Shown here in pieces: positions 16,715-25,107 of a stretch of DNA of 64,000 nt. This DNA comes from Labrenzia sp. VG12 (GTDB lineage Bacteria > Pseudomonadota > Alphaproteobacteria > Rhizobiales > Stappiaceae). Location: contig NZ_CP022529.1 in NCBI RefSeq assembly GCF_002237595.1, forward strand, positions 1,984,001 through 2,048,000, in the 5' to 3' direction. The stretch's first letter is position 1. Every line of letters starts with the position of its first letter. The position numbers and the translations under genes are program-made. The notes beneath the pieces were generated by a model that had not been told where the DNA came from, searched no databases, and saw nothing but the letters and a program-made list of their open reading frames with translations.

Positions 16715-17518
16715 TCACGCAGCTTCAACCGGCCGCTTCTTGGGCGAATAGCCGAACCGGCGGGAGAAGGCGCGGGAGAAAGCCGCCGGACTGGCAAAGC
16801 CGCACAAGGTTGCAACGGCCTTGACCTGACGCCCGGCTTCCAGCTCCGCGCGTGCAATGTCCAGTCGCCAGTTCGACAGGTAGCCCATCGGCGTGATCCC
16901 GACGAGATCCTTGAAGGTGACCGCAAACTGCGTGCGCGACATGCCGGCCGCAGTCGCCAGTTTTTCAAGGGTCCAGGCCTCGCCAGGTGCCTCGTGAATC
17001 GCGACCAGCGCGGCGGCAATCCTCGGATGCGCGAGCCCGTTCAGCAGACCCGTATCCGCCTTACCCTCCTCCATTGCGTGCCGCAGGAGGCGGATCACCA
17101 CCACTTCACACAGGCGCTGGAACACCGCCTGTCCGCCGCAGCGCGGCTGCGTCACTTCCTCGATCAGGGGCGTCACCACCGCGTTCAGATAGGGCTCTTC
17201 GGCAAGCGGCACGGAAATGCAGTCCGGCAGCGCGTTGATCAGCTGGCGGCCAATGCCTGAAATGGTGATCCGCGCGGCAACAAGTGTCGTTTCCCGCTCG
17301 CCAGGCGCAACATCGGCACAATCACCGATACCATCCTGCCGCAACGGACAGAAAACAAGGCGCAATGCCTCGTCGTCAGACTTGTAGATCCGGAAATTGG
17401 CCGTATCCAACTCGGTGCCACCAGCAAGCGTATTGGCCACATGAACGCGCAGCCGGTCAATCAGGGAAGACAGCCGATCCAGTTTGCCATTGAAGGATGT
17501 GCGATAGGGAACCTGCAT
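16715..17518 (-). CDS. AraC-family transcriptional regulator
   Basis: A 267-residue regulator. The N-terminal two thirds look like the cupin-type sensor domain of AraC regulators (blocks NFRIYKSDDEALRLVFCPL and CISVPLAEEPYLNAVVTPL). The C-terminal 95 residues are two helix-turn-helix units: WTLEKLATAAGMSRTQFAVT and VKAVATLCGFASPAAFSRAF, then RRFGYSPKKRP. Start ATG 17518 follows TTGGAG; longer in-frame starts lie across the divergent gene's promoter. It is divergent from a peroxiredoxin-like gene (17628), so it probably controls that gene. Confidence 0.88.
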   Translation of the reverse strand: MQVPYRTSFNGKLDRLSSLIDRLRVHVANTLAGGTELDTANFRIYKSDDEALRLVFCPLRQDGIGDCADVAPGERETTLVAARITISGIGRQLINALPDCISVPLAEEPYLNAVVTPLIEEVTQPRCGGQAVFQRLCEVVVIRLLRHAMEEGKADTGLLNGLAHPRIAAALVAIHEAPGEAWTLEKLATAAGMSRTQFAVTFKDLVGITPMGYLSNWRLDIARAELEAGRQVKAVATLCGFASPAAFSRAFSRRFGYSPKKRPVEAA

Positions 17519-17627
17519 TTTCCGTACTCCAAGGCAACTTTTTAGAATGTTTATATCACAATCGTTCACTAACTTAGGGGTATCTGCAAGGAAAAAGACA
17601 CCTTGCCCATTGGAAAAGAGGTAAATC

Positions 17628-18164
17628 ATGCTTGTTCCCCGCCAGTCGGTTCCCGCGCTGACCGTCGAAACGCTCGACAACGGAACCTTCGACCTGTCCG
17701 GCGATGGTGCGGATTTCGCAACGCTGGTCGTGTTCTATCGCGGCCTGCATTGTCCGATCTGCGCCACCTATCTGAAGGAACTCGGCCGTCTTAGCGAGGA
17801 TTTCGCCGCCAAGGGCGTGAAGACAATCGCGATTTCCTCCGATGACCAGGACCGCGCTCGGAAGATGGCCGACAAGGTTGCCCAGCCTGGCCTGCGCTTC
17901 GGGTACGGTCTGCCACTGACGGTCGCACGAGACTGGGGGCTGTTCATTTCTACCAGCCGGGGCACGACATCCATCGGAATCGAGGAACCGGCGCTCTTTT
18001 CCGAACCGGGTGTGTTCCTGGTCAAGCCGGACGGAACGCTCTATTTCGCCTCTGTCCAGACAATGCCGTTTGTGCGCCCGCATTTCCAGGAGATGGTCGG
18101 CGCCCTCGATTTTGTCCAGAAAAACGACTATCCGGCCCGCGGCGAATATACCGGCGCGGTCTGA
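17628..18164 (+). CDS. Peroxiredoxin-like AhpC/TSA family protein
   Basis: A 178-residue thioredoxin-fold protein. The putative peroxidatic site is FYRGLHCPICATYLKEL with Cys42 and Cys45, a CxxC in place of the usual T-x-x-C, as in the 'peroxiredoxin-like' subfamily. Next come AISSDDQDRARKMADKV, the loop LTVARDWGLF and FLVKPDGTLYFAS. It likely reduces peroxides or acts as a thiol oxidoreductase. Start ATG 17628 has AAGAGGT. It is transcribed divergently from the AraC regulator, with a shared 109-bp region. Confidence 0.82.
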   Translation: MLVPRQSVPALTVETLDNGTFDLSGDGADFATLVVFYRGLHCPICATYLKELGRLSEDFAAKGVKTIAISSDDQDRARKMADKVAQPGLRFGYGLPLTVARDWGLFISTSRGTTSIGIEEPALFSEPGVFLVKPDGTLYFASVQTMPFVRPHFQEMVGALDFVQKNDYPARGEYTGAV

Positions 18165-18172
18165 ACGCAAAA

Positions 18173-18204
18173 TGCCGGACACGGGACTGCATCCGTGTCC
18201 GGCA
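18173..18204 (+). terminator. GC-rich hairpin after the peroxiredoxin-like gene
   Basis: Arms 'tgccggacacgg' (18173-18184) and 'ccgtgtccggca' (18193-18204) are fully complementary with an 8-base loop, 8 bp after the stop. No T run follows, so it may act as an mRNA-end stabiliser or a Rho-assisted terminator. Confidence 0.6.
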
Positions 18205-18273
18205 GTCAACAAGGCTCCGCCGGGGGCAGCGGTCCTTGTCAGGGGCTGAATTGCTCAGGCCGGGGCTTTTGCA

Positions 18274-18324
18274 CCAGGGCCTTTCCGGGTCAGACAGGTC
18301 TGGTCTGACCCGGAAAGACCCTGG
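18274..18324. repeat. Long inverted repeat, 22-bp arms, between convergent genes
   Basis: Left arm 18274-18295 starts 'ccagggcctttccgggtc'; right arm 18303-18324 ends 'gacccggaaagaccctgg'. Only one of 22 positions differs (a G-T pair in RNA), around a 7-base loop. It lies after the peroxiredoxin-like gene and just past the DUF1127 stop. It probably ends transcription from both sides. Confidence 0.75.
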
Positions 18325-18339
18325 TTTGGAAAATGGGCT

Positions 18340-18567
18340 TCAAGACCGGCCCTCGCGCCGGCCGCCAATGTCCCAGAACGGACGCTGCGCTTCCTGGCGC
18401 GCCGCTTCCCGACTGAGGCCGAGATCATCCAGTTGGTGATCACTCAGTTCCAGGAGATCCAGCCGCGTCCGCCTTGCCCGCAGGAACAGGAACAATTGGC
18501 TCCTGATCTCCGACAAGAAGCTTGAAGGGGCGCTTGGCGCGCCAGTCAGCGTGTGTATTGCACTCAT
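18340..18567 (-). CDS. DUF1127 small basic protein
   Basis: A 75-residue protein whose C-terminal half is the DUF1127 motif: RARRTRLDLLELSDHQLDDL followed by GLSREAARQEAQRPFWD. The N-terminus is short and neutral (MSAIHTLTGAPSAPSS). Related alphaproteobacterial proteins act in RNA turnover and phosphate or stress responses; the specific role here is unknown. It is divergent from the MocR-type regulator (101 bp between starts), an arrangement that suggests control by that regulator. Confidence 0.85.
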   Translation of the reverse strand: MSAIHTLTGAPSAPSSFLSEIRSQLFLFLRARRTRLDLLELSDHQLDDLGLSREAARQEAQRPFWDIGGRREGRS

Positions 18568-18606
18568 TTCTTACTCCAAAGGGTTACAATTTGTGTTGCA
18601 CCAAAC

Positions 18607-18622
18607 ATTGTAGCGCTACAAT
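18607..18622. promoter_or_regulatory. Perfect 16-bp palindrome, candidate operator
   Basis: 'attgtagcgctacaat' is a perfect inverted repeat in the DUF1127/MocR intergenic region. A half-site 'ttacaat' recurs at 18584-18590. A looser inverted repeat (aaattgtc-accat-gacaaatt, 18658-18678) covers the MocR start codon. Confidence 0.55.
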
Positions 18623-18668
18623 CATATGAATTGACTCAATGACGGATGCAATATATTAAATTGTCACC

Positions 18669-20171
18669 ATGACAAATTGGCACCCAGAAATCCCGGACGG
18701 CCAGGGACCGCTCTATATCCGCCTTGCCGACCGGATCGGTGAAGACATTGCGACCGGCGCACTTGCGGCGGGCGCGAAGCTGCCGCCGCAACGCGACCTC
18801 GCCTATGATCTCGGCGTCACCGTCGGCACGATCGGACGCGCTTACGCGGTGATCCGGCAAAGAGGTCTGGTCAGCGGTGAAGTCGGCCGCGGCACCTTTG
18901 TGCTTGGCAGTGCGCCGGAGCCGACGCTCGAGGAAGACACCAAGCCGGATCTGGACAGGCCGCCGCACGCACCAGCCGGCAGCGCTTCCCGGGCGACATC
19001 CTGGCTGCAGGGTGCCATGGCCGCTCCGAGAGACACGGCCTTCGCCGGCACCCGGATCTCGGTCCCCTCCCCGGAAGCCATCCGTTTCGACAGCACCTCC
19101 GCGCCGGAAATCGGCCAGGCCGAGGCAATCTGCAATCTGACGGCGGAGATCACGCGGGAGGCAGCCTACGAAATTGCCAGCTATACCCGCACGGTGCCGG
19201 ACAGCTGGCGGCAGGCGGGCCGCATCTGGCTGTCCCGTGCCGGCTGGGAACCGTCGGAAGGCAGCATTGTGCCGACAACCGGCGCCCAGGCCGCCATCAT
19301 GGCCATCATTGCCGCAACAACGGCGCCCGGAGACCAGGTCGCATTCGAGGACCTCACCTACAGCTCAATTGCCCGCGGCGCGGCGCTTAGCGGCCGGCGG
19401 CCGATCCAGGTCGCCCGGGACGATGAGGGACCCTTGCCGGACGATCTGGCGCGGGTCTGCGCGCAAAAACACCCGAAGCTGATGTTTTTAATGCCGAGCA
19501 TGCACAATCCGACCGTGCGCATCATGAGCGCCAGGCGTCGGCAGGAGATTGCCGACGTGGCCCGTCAGCACAATCTCTGGATCATCGAGGACGAAGTCTA
19601 CGGCTCCTTGCGAGAAACGGACGTTCTGCCGATAGCCGCACTCGCCCCGGAACGCACCTTCCATGTCGGCTCCCTGTCAAAGTCGGTGACCGCAGGCGTG
19701 CGTGGCGGCTGGGTCTCCAGCCCCCTCTCCCATGCCCAGCGGGTCTATACCGCGCACAAGATGCTGACCGGCGGCATTTCCTTTCTGCTGTCGGAACTCT
19801 CCGCCCGCCTGGTTCTGTCCGGTGCCGCTGAGGATTTCCGCAAGAAGATCCTGGCTGAAATTGCGGCGCGCCACACTCTGGTCCAGGCGCATCTCGGCAA
19901 ATACGAGATGGAATCAGCGCCGGACGCGCCGTTCCTCTGGCTCAAGCTGCCCGAACCCTGGCTCTCTGGCACCTTCAAGGCCGCCGCCGCCTCTGAAAAC
20001 GTGCTCATCGACGACGAGGACGAATTCAAGGCGGGGCGCTCCGGCAAGGTCTATCATCGGGTGCGCATCGGTATCACCAACCCGCGCAGCCGCGAGGAAA
20101 CCGCCAAGGGCCTTCAGGTTCTGCAGGATCTGCTGGAAGACAATTGTGTCTGTTACGACAGTTTCGAATAG
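18669..20171 (+). CDS. MocR-type regulator (GntR HTH fused to class I aminotransferase fold)
   Basis: A 500-residue fusion. Residues 1-80 are a GntR winged helix (GPLYIRLADRIGEDIATGAL, AKLPPQRDLAYDLGVTVGTI, GEVGRGTFVLG). From about residue 120 it is a fold-type I PLP enzyme domain: PTTGAQAAIMAI, LMPSMHNPTV, WIIEDEVYGSL and the PLP lysine in HVGSLSKSVTAGVRGGW. MocR proteins use the aminotransferase part to sense PLP or an amino compound. It is divergent from DUF1127; the ATG lies inside an inverted repeat, which suggests self-control. The likely target is the DUF1127 gene. Confidence 0.92.
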   Translation: MTNWHPEIPDGQGPLYIRLADRIGEDIATGALAAGAKLPPQRDLAYDLGVTVGTIGRAYAVIRQRGLVSGEVGRGTFVLGSAPEPTLEEDTKPDLDRPPHAPAGSASRATSWLQGAMAAPRDTAFAGTRISVPSPEAIRFDSTSAPEIGQAEAICNLTAEITREAAYEIASYTRTVPDSWRQAGRIWLSRAGWEPSEGSIVPTTGAQAAIMAIIAATTAPGDQVAFEDLTYSSIARGAALSGRRPIQVARDDEGPLPDDLARVCAQKHPKLMFLMPSMHNPTVRIMSARRRQEIADVARQHNLWIIEDEVYGSLRETDVLPIAALAPERTFHVGSLSKSVTAGVRGGWVSSPLSHAQRVYTAHKMLTGGISFLLSELSARLVLSGAAEDFRKKILAEIAARHTLVQAHLGKYEMESAPDAPFLWLKLPEPWLSGTFKAAAASENVLIDDEDEFKAGRSGKVYHRVRIGITNPRSREETAKGLQVLQDLLEDNCVCYDSFE

Positions 20172-20279
20172 GACGTTCTGCCGAAGCTGGCAGTGAACAT
20201 TCCACGGACCGTCGCGGCGAATCTGGGCTAGACTGCGGGTTCAATGCGCAGGTGCTGCGCTCAAAAGCGGTTGTTGTCC

Positions 20280-20723
20280 ATGTCCGACTCCGGTCTAGTC
20301 GCCCTGATCATCCCAGGATTTTTCGTCGGCTTTGCGTTGCTGTGGTCGGCAATCGTGTTTGCGACGGCCCGCATCAGCGGCTGGGCGTCGCTGGCGCGAT
20401 CCTATCCCGGGACGCAGCCGGCTTCAGGCCAGAGCTGGCATTTCACCAGCGCCACCTTCGGCAGGCTGTCCAGCTATCGCAACGTGCTTACGGTGATGAC
20501 GACACCATCCGGCCTCTTCCTGCGCCCGATCCTGCCCTTCCGGATCGGCCACGAGCCACTGCTGATCCCCTGGAACGCAATCGCCGAGGCCGACCGCACC
20601 AACCTCTTTTTCACGCAAGCGCTGCGGCTTGAAATTCGCGATCCGCGCATCGCCGGGACCCGACGGGTCACGTTTTACGGCAAGGGCCTGGTGGAGGCGC
20701 TGGAAGCACAAATCCGGGGATGA
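20280..20723 (+). CDS. Membrane protein with possible PH-like domain, unknown function
   Basis: A 147-residue protein. One N-terminal hydrophobic span (LVALIIPGFFVGFALLWSAI) is followed by a soluble domain of predicted beta strands (LTVMTTPSGLFLRPILPFRI, HEPLLIPWNAIAEADR) and a C-terminal helix (GLVEALEAQIRG). The 'G-L-F-L-x-P...L-I-P-W' pattern is similar to small bacterial PH-like domain proteins. The ATG at 20280 is used since the upstream extension is basic and precedes the membrane span. No family I can name. Confidence 0.65.
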   Translation: MSDSGLVALIIPGFFVGFALLWSAIVFATARISGWASLARSYPGTQPASGQSWHFTSATFGRLSSYRNVLTVMTTPSGLFLRPILPFRIGHEPLLIPWNAIAEADRTNLFFTQALRLEIRDPRIAGTRRVTFYGKGLVEALEAQIRG

Positions 20724-20870
20724 AGTGAAACGAGTGCAGACAGGCATTTCTTGTGTCTTCGTGTCGTGAACCAGTTTGCTGGCTGCGCCTGGTCGCATTC
20801 CAGACCATAGCCATTGCAAACCGCAGGGACGCCCCCTATCTGCCGATCGCCATTCCATTGGATCTCGACC

Positions 20871-21836
20871 ATGACCGTCCTTGAAATTCTGCTTGGCCTT
20901 GCGCTTCTCGTGGCTGGTGGTGACCTGCTTGTGCGCGGTTCCGTGGGCCTCGCGCAGCGGTTCGGCATTTCCGAATTGCTGATTGGTCTGGTTCTGGTCG
21001 GTTTCGGCACCTCGACACCGGAACTCATGACCAGCGTCCTGGCCGCCCTGAACGGCTCGCCCGGCATTGCCGTGGGCAACGTCGCCGGGTCGAACATCGC
21101 CAATATTCTTTTGATCCTTGGCCTGACCGCGCTGATCTGTCCCTTGCGCGTCGATCCGGCAGCCCTCATGCGGGACGGTCCTGCAAACGCCCTGGCAGCG
21201 CTCGCCTTTACCGGCCTTGCCCTGACCGGCCTGATCGGCCGGGAAGCAGGCCTTGCGCTCGTGCTCGCCCTTGCCGCCTATCTTGTGATCACCTATCGGA
21301 TGGAAAAGGGACAGAAAACGCCAGCAGCAGAGCTTCATCGCGGCGGGACGGAGCTTGTCATCCCCCAGCCGAAACCGTCGCACCTGTCTCTCAATCTGCT
21401 CATGGCCTTTGGCGGTCTTGCCATGATTCTCGGTGGCGCGCATTTTCTGGTGGCCGGTGCAAGCACGATTGCCAGGGCAGCCGGTGTCAGCGACGCCGTC
21501 ATTGGCGTGACGATCGTGGCCGTCGGCACCTCGCTGCCGGAACTTGTCACCTCGGTCATGGCTGCGCTCAAACGCCAGACAGACATCGCTCTCGGCAACA
21601 TTCTGGGCTCGAACCTCTTCAACATCCTGGGCATTCTCGGTCTGACGGCAGTGATCTCTCCCTTGCAGGTTCCGCAGGAAATCATGCGGCTCGACATCTG
21701 GGTATTGCTCGGTGCAACCGCCGCGCTGCTGGTCTTTGCCATGAGCGGATGGCGCCTTAGCCGCCGCGAAGGCGCGCTCATGCTATTGGCTTATGTCGGC
21801 TATACGGGCGTTATTCTGGCGAAAGCTCTTGGATGA
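20871..21836 (+). CDS. Calcium/sodium antiporter (YrbG/CaCA family)
   Basis: A 321-residue membrane exchanger with ten predicted helices in two inverted halves. The alpha repeats are explicit: GFGTSTPELMTSVLAALNG with GNVAGSNIANILLILG in the first half, and AVGTSLPELVTSVMAALKRQ with GNILGSNLFNILGILG in the second. The central cytoplasmic loop is basic (YRMEKGQKTPAAELHR). These proteins exchange Ca2+ for Na+ or H+. ATG 20871 starts the family N-terminus MTVLEILLGLALLVAGGDLL. It is located between the MocR gene and purL. Confidence 0.94.
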   Translation: MTVLEILLGLALLVAGGDLLVRGSVGLAQRFGISELLIGLVLVGFGTSTPELMTSVLAALNGSPGIAVGNVAGSNIANILLILGLTALICPLRVDPAALMRDGPANALAALAFTGLALTGLIGREAGLALVLALAAYLVITYRMEKGQKTPAAELHRGGTELVIPQPKPSHLSLNLLMAFGGLAMILGGAHFLVAGASTIARAAGVSDAVIGVTIVAVGTSLPELVTSVMAALKRQTDIALGNILGSNLFNILGILGLTAVISPLQVPQEIMRLDIWVLLGATAALLVFAMSGWRLSRREGALMLLAYVGYTGVILAKALG

Positions 21837-21965
21837 GCGGCAATTTCCGGATTTTCTTTGAACCGCGAGGCTCCCCATTTCCCGGACAATCTGCTAAAGG
21901 GCGGCATCACTGCCAGCCTGCGCCAGCGCGGCCCCGCCGCAGCGGCCTCAAATGACCGGACCGAC

Positions 21966-24164
21966 ATGATCCCGAACGACATCAAGATCACGCCCGACCT
22001 GATTGCTTCCCACGGCCTGAAGCCCGATGAATACGAGCGCATCCTGGAGCTGATCGGCCGCGAGCCCAGCTTCACCGAACTCGGCATCTTTTCGGCCATG
22101 TGGAACGAGCATTGCTCCTACAAGTCCTCCAAGAAATGGCTGAAGACGCTGCCGACGGAAGGTCCGCGCGTCCTGCAGGGACCGGGCGAGAATGCCGGCG
22201 TCGTCGATATCGGCGACGGCCAGGCGGTCGTCTTCAAGATGGAGAGCCACAACCACCCGTCCTATATCGAGCCCTACCAGGGCGCTGCGACCGGGGTCGG
22301 CGGCATCCTGCGCGACGTGTTCACCATGGGCGCCCGGCCTGTCGCTGCCATGAACGCATTGCGGTTTGGCGAGCCTGACCATCCGCGCACAAAACACCTG
22401 GTCTCCGGGGTCGTCTCCGGTGTCGGCGGTTACGGCAACTCCTTCGGCGTGCCGACGGTCGGCGGTGAAGTCGAGTTCCATGCCCGCTACAACGGCAACT
22501 GCCTGGTCAACGCCTTTGCAGCCGGTCTTGCCAAATCCGATGCGATTTTCCTGGCCAAGGCCGAAGGTGTCGGCCTGCCCGTCGTTTATCTCGGCGCCAA
22601 GACCGGCCGCGACGGCGTCGGTGGTGCGACCATGGCCTCGGCCGAATTCGACGACACGATCGACGAAAAGCGCCCCACGGTTCAGGTCGGTGACCCGTTC
22701 ACCGAAAAATGCCTTCTGGAAGCCTGTCTGGAGCTGATGGAAACCGGTGCCGTCATCGCCATCCAGGACATGGGCGCCGCCGGTCTCACCTGTTCTGCCG
22801 TCGAAATGGGCGCCAGCGGCGACCTCGGCATCGAACTTGACCTCGACAAGGTGCCGGTGCGCGAAGAGCGCATGAGCGCCTACGAGATGATGCTTTCCGA
22901 AAGCCAGGAGCGCATGCTCATGGTGCTGCGTCCGGAAAAGGAACACGAGGCCGAGGCCATCTTCAAGAAATGGGGCCTGGACTTCGCCATTGTCGGCAAG
23001 ACCACCGACACGTTGCGCTTTGTGGTCAAGCACCAGGGCGACATCGTTGCCGACCTGCCCATCAAGGAACTGGGCGACGAGGCACCGGAATATGACCGGC
23101 CCTGGGTCGAGCCCAAGAAACTGCCTGTTCTGACCGCTTCAGACGTCGCCGAGCCGGCGGACTATGCCGAAGCTCTGAAGACGTTGGTCGGCAACGCCAA
23201 CGGTTCGTCCCGCCGCTGGGTCTATGAACAATATGACACCCTGATCCAGGGCAACACCGCTGCGACGCCGGGCGGCGATGCCGGCGTCATCCGTGTGGAG
23301 GGCGGCCGCAAGGGCCTGGCCTTCTCCGTCGATGTCACACCGCGCTATTGCGAGGCCGATCCGTTTGAAGGCGGCAAACAGGCGGTTGCCGAAGTGTGGC
23401 GTAACCTGACTGCCGTCGGCTCCGAACCCCTTGCAGCGACCGACAACCTCAATTTCGGCAATCCGGAAAAGCCGGAGATCATGGGCCAGTTCGTCGGCTG
23501 CATCAAAGGCATCGGCGAAGCCTGCCGCGAGCTGCAGTTCCCGATCGTTTCCGGCAATGTCTCGCTTTACAACGAGACCCATGGCGAAGCGATCCTGCCG
23601 ACCCCGGCCATTGGCGGCGTCGGCCTGCTGCCGGATGTCACTGTCCGAGCCGCTGCTGCCTTCACGCAGGAAGGCGACGCGATCCTGGTGATCGGCGGCC
23701 TTGGCACCCACCTTGGCGCGTCCCAGTATCTCGCAGACATTCTCGGCCGCGAGGAAGGTGCTCCGCCGCCCGTGGACCTGGCCGCAGAAAAACGCCGCGG
23801 CACGCTGGTCCGCCAGCTGATCGGCGCAGCCCGCCTCACAGGCGTGCATGACATTTCTTCCGGGGGCCTGGGCGTTGCGCTTGCAGAAATGGCCATGGCC
23901 GGCGGCCTCGGCGCCACGGTCAAGGTGGACAGCCCCGCCCATGCCGCACTCTTCGGCGAGGACCAGGGCCGCTACGTTCTGACCGTCGCGCAGGACAAGG
24001 TCGAGGCGGTGATGGAAGACATTCTGGACGCCGGCGTCGACGTTCAACAAATCGGCACAACGGGCGGATCGGATTTGACTGTGGAAGGCATCCTCACCAT
24101 ATCCGTTGCAAACTTGAAAAAAGCGCACGAAGATTGGTTCCCGAACTATATGGCGACGGCTTAA
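21966..24164 (+). CDS. purL: Phosphoribosylformylglycinamidine synthase subunit PurL
   Basis: PurL (small form, 732 residues) converts FGAR to FGAM using ammonia from PurQ, with PurS as partner. Signatures: FSAMWNEHCSYKSSKKWL (catalytic His region), HNHPSYIEPYQGAATGVGG, and the repeated-half motifs NVSLYNETHGEAILPTP and VHDISSGGLGVALAEMA. Start ATG 21966 gives the family start MIPNDIKITPDLIASHGL. It is separated from purQ by about 5.7 kb of unrelated genes. bolA and grxD follow downstream in the same direction. Confidence 0.97.
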   Translation: MIPNDIKITPDLIASHGLKPDEYERILELIGREPSFTELGIFSAMWNEHCSYKSSKKWLKTLPTEGPRVLQGPGENAGVVDIGDGQAVVFKMESHNHPSYIEPYQGAATGVGGILRDVFTMGARPVAAMNALRFGEPDHPRTKHLVSGVVSGVGGYGNSFGVPTVGGEVEFHARYNGNCLVNAFAAGLAKSDAIFLAKAEGVGLPVVYLGAKTGRDGVGGATMASAEFDDTIDEKRPTVQVGDPFTEKCLLEACLELMETGAVIAIQDMGAAGLTCSAVEMGASGDLGIELDLDKVPVREERMSAYEMMLSESQERMLMVLRPEKEHEAEAIFKKWGLDFAIVGKTTDTLRFVVKHQGDIVADLPIKELGDEAPEYDRPWVEPKKLPVLTASDVAEPADYAEALKTLVGNANGSSRRWVYEQYDTLIQGNTAATPGGDAGVIRVEGGRKGLAFSVDVTPRYCEADPFEGGKQAVAEVWRNLTAVGSEPLAATDNLNFGNPEKPEIMGQFVGCIKGIGEACRELQFPIVSGNVSLYNETHGEAILPTPAIGGVGLLPDVTVRAAAAFTQEGDAILVIGGLGTHLGASQYLADILGREEGAPPPVDLAAEKRRGTLVRQLIGAARLTGVHDISSGGLGVALAEMAMAGGLGATVKVDSPAHAALFGEDQGRYVLTVAQDKVEAVMEDILDAGVDVQQIGTTGGSDLTVEGILTISVANLKKAHEDWFPNYMATA

Positions 24165-24207
24165 GCTCGTTGCCGTTCAGGCGCTTATACAAAAGGACTG
24201 ATGCACA

Positions 24208-24441
24208 ATGCCGATGAACGCGAATGAGATCGAAACCCTGATCAAGGAGGCGCTGCCCGACGCTCAGGTGGAGATCCGCGACCTGGCCGGCGATGGCGAT
24301 CACTACGCGGCCAATGTCGTTTCCGAAGCCTTCCGGGGCAAGAGCCGCGTCCAGCAGCATCAACTGGTCTATGAAGCCCTGAAGGGCAACATGGGCGGTG
24401 CCCTGCACGCGCTTGCGCTTCAGACCAAGGCTCCGGATTGA
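24208..24441 (+). CDS. BolA/IbaG family Fe-S-related protein
   Basis: A 77-residue BolA-type protein with the KH-like fold: start NEIETLIKEALPDAQVEIRD, GDGDHYAANVVSEAFRGKSR and the C-terminal HQLVYEALKGNMGGALHALA. The His in the GDHY block is the ligand that shares a [2Fe-2S] cluster with a monothiol glutaredoxin. It starts 43 bp after purL with AAAAGGA upstream. The grxD gene, encoding the partner type, is 244 bp further on. Confidence 0.92.
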   Translation: MPMNANEIETLIKEALPDAQVEIRDLAGDGDHYAANVVSEAFRGKSRVQQHQLVYEALKGNMGGALHALALQTKAPD

Positions 24442-24539
24442 GCAAAAACGGCCTGACAGGTTGCCGCGCAGGCGCATGAACACTTGATTCTTGCCCCTCA
24501 CCTGTCCAGATAGCAGGGAAGTCGATCGGAGATCTGAAC

Positions 24540-24671
24540 ATGATGCTCGCCTTATTGCTGACCGTGACCTTGCTTGCCATGCTGGTCATGGAACTTCGGA
24601 TCTGGCGCTCCGTATCGAAACTGGTTTACCGCACCGGCAAATCGCTTCTGGCGCCGCCGGCGAAACAATGA
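24540..24671 (+). CDS. Possible small membrane protein upstream of grxD
   Basis: A 43-codon frame from ATG 24540 with GGAG about ten bases upstream, ending 13 bp before grxD. It reads MMLALLLTVTLLAMLVMELR, then a basic tail (RIWRSVSKLVYRTGKSLL). One hydrophobic helix followed by positive residues fits an inner-membrane micro-protein. There is no family match I can name. The grxD ribosome site overlaps its end, so coupling is possible. Confidence 0.45.
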   Translation: MMLALLLTVTLLAMLVMELRIWRSVSKLVYRTGKSLLAPPAKQ

Positions 24672-24684
24672 GGACGTGAAACCC

Positions 24685-25020
24685 ATGAGCATCCAGGACT
24701 GGATCAAGAACGAAGTCGACAGCAACGATGTTGTGCTGTTCATGAAAGGCACCCCGAACTTCCCGCAATGCGGTTTTTCCGGGCAGGTTGTGCAGATCCT
24801 CGACTATGTCGGCGCGCCGTACAAAGGCATCAACGTGCTGGAAGACGATGAGCTGCGCCAGGGCATCAAGGAATTCACCAACTGGCCGACCATTCCCCAG
24901 CTCTACGTGAAGGGTGAATTCGTCGGCGGCTGCGACATCATCCGTGAAATGTTCCAGAACCAGGAACTGCAGGGCATGCTCACCGAAAAAGGTGTCGAGA
25001 CCAGCCAGCAGACGGCCTGA
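24685..25020 (+). CDS. grxD: Monothiol glutaredoxin, Grx4 type
   Basis: A 111-residue monothiol glutaredoxin with the CGFS active site (Cys29) in KGTPNFPQCGFSGQVVQILD, the TIP loop (NWPTIPQLYVKGEFVGGCDI) and the conserved WIKNEVDSNDVVLFMKG start. It binds a [2Fe-2S] cluster with glutathione and works with BolA proteins in Fe-S transfer. ATG 24685 fits the family. A strong intrinsic terminator follows at 25051. Confidence 0.96.
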   Translation: MSIQDWIKNEVDSNDVVLFMKGTPNFPQCGFSGQVVQILDYVGAPYKGINVLEDDELRQGIKEFTNWPTIPQLYVKGEFVGGCDIIREMFQNQELQGMLTEKGVETSQQTA

Positions 25021-25050
25021 GCCGCCAGCACCTGCAAGGGTCGAAGTTTC

Positions 25051-25078
25051 AAGGGGCGGTCTTCCGCCCCTTTTGTTT
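25051..25078 (+). terminator. Intrinsic terminator of grxD
   Basis: Stem 'aaggggcgg' / 'ccgcccctt' with loop 'tctt' at 25051-25072, then 'ttgttt'. It starts 30 bases after the grxD stop. Confidence 0.85.
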
Positions 25079-25107
25079 GCCGATGTGTCGCCCATGAGGA
25101 CAAGGTT

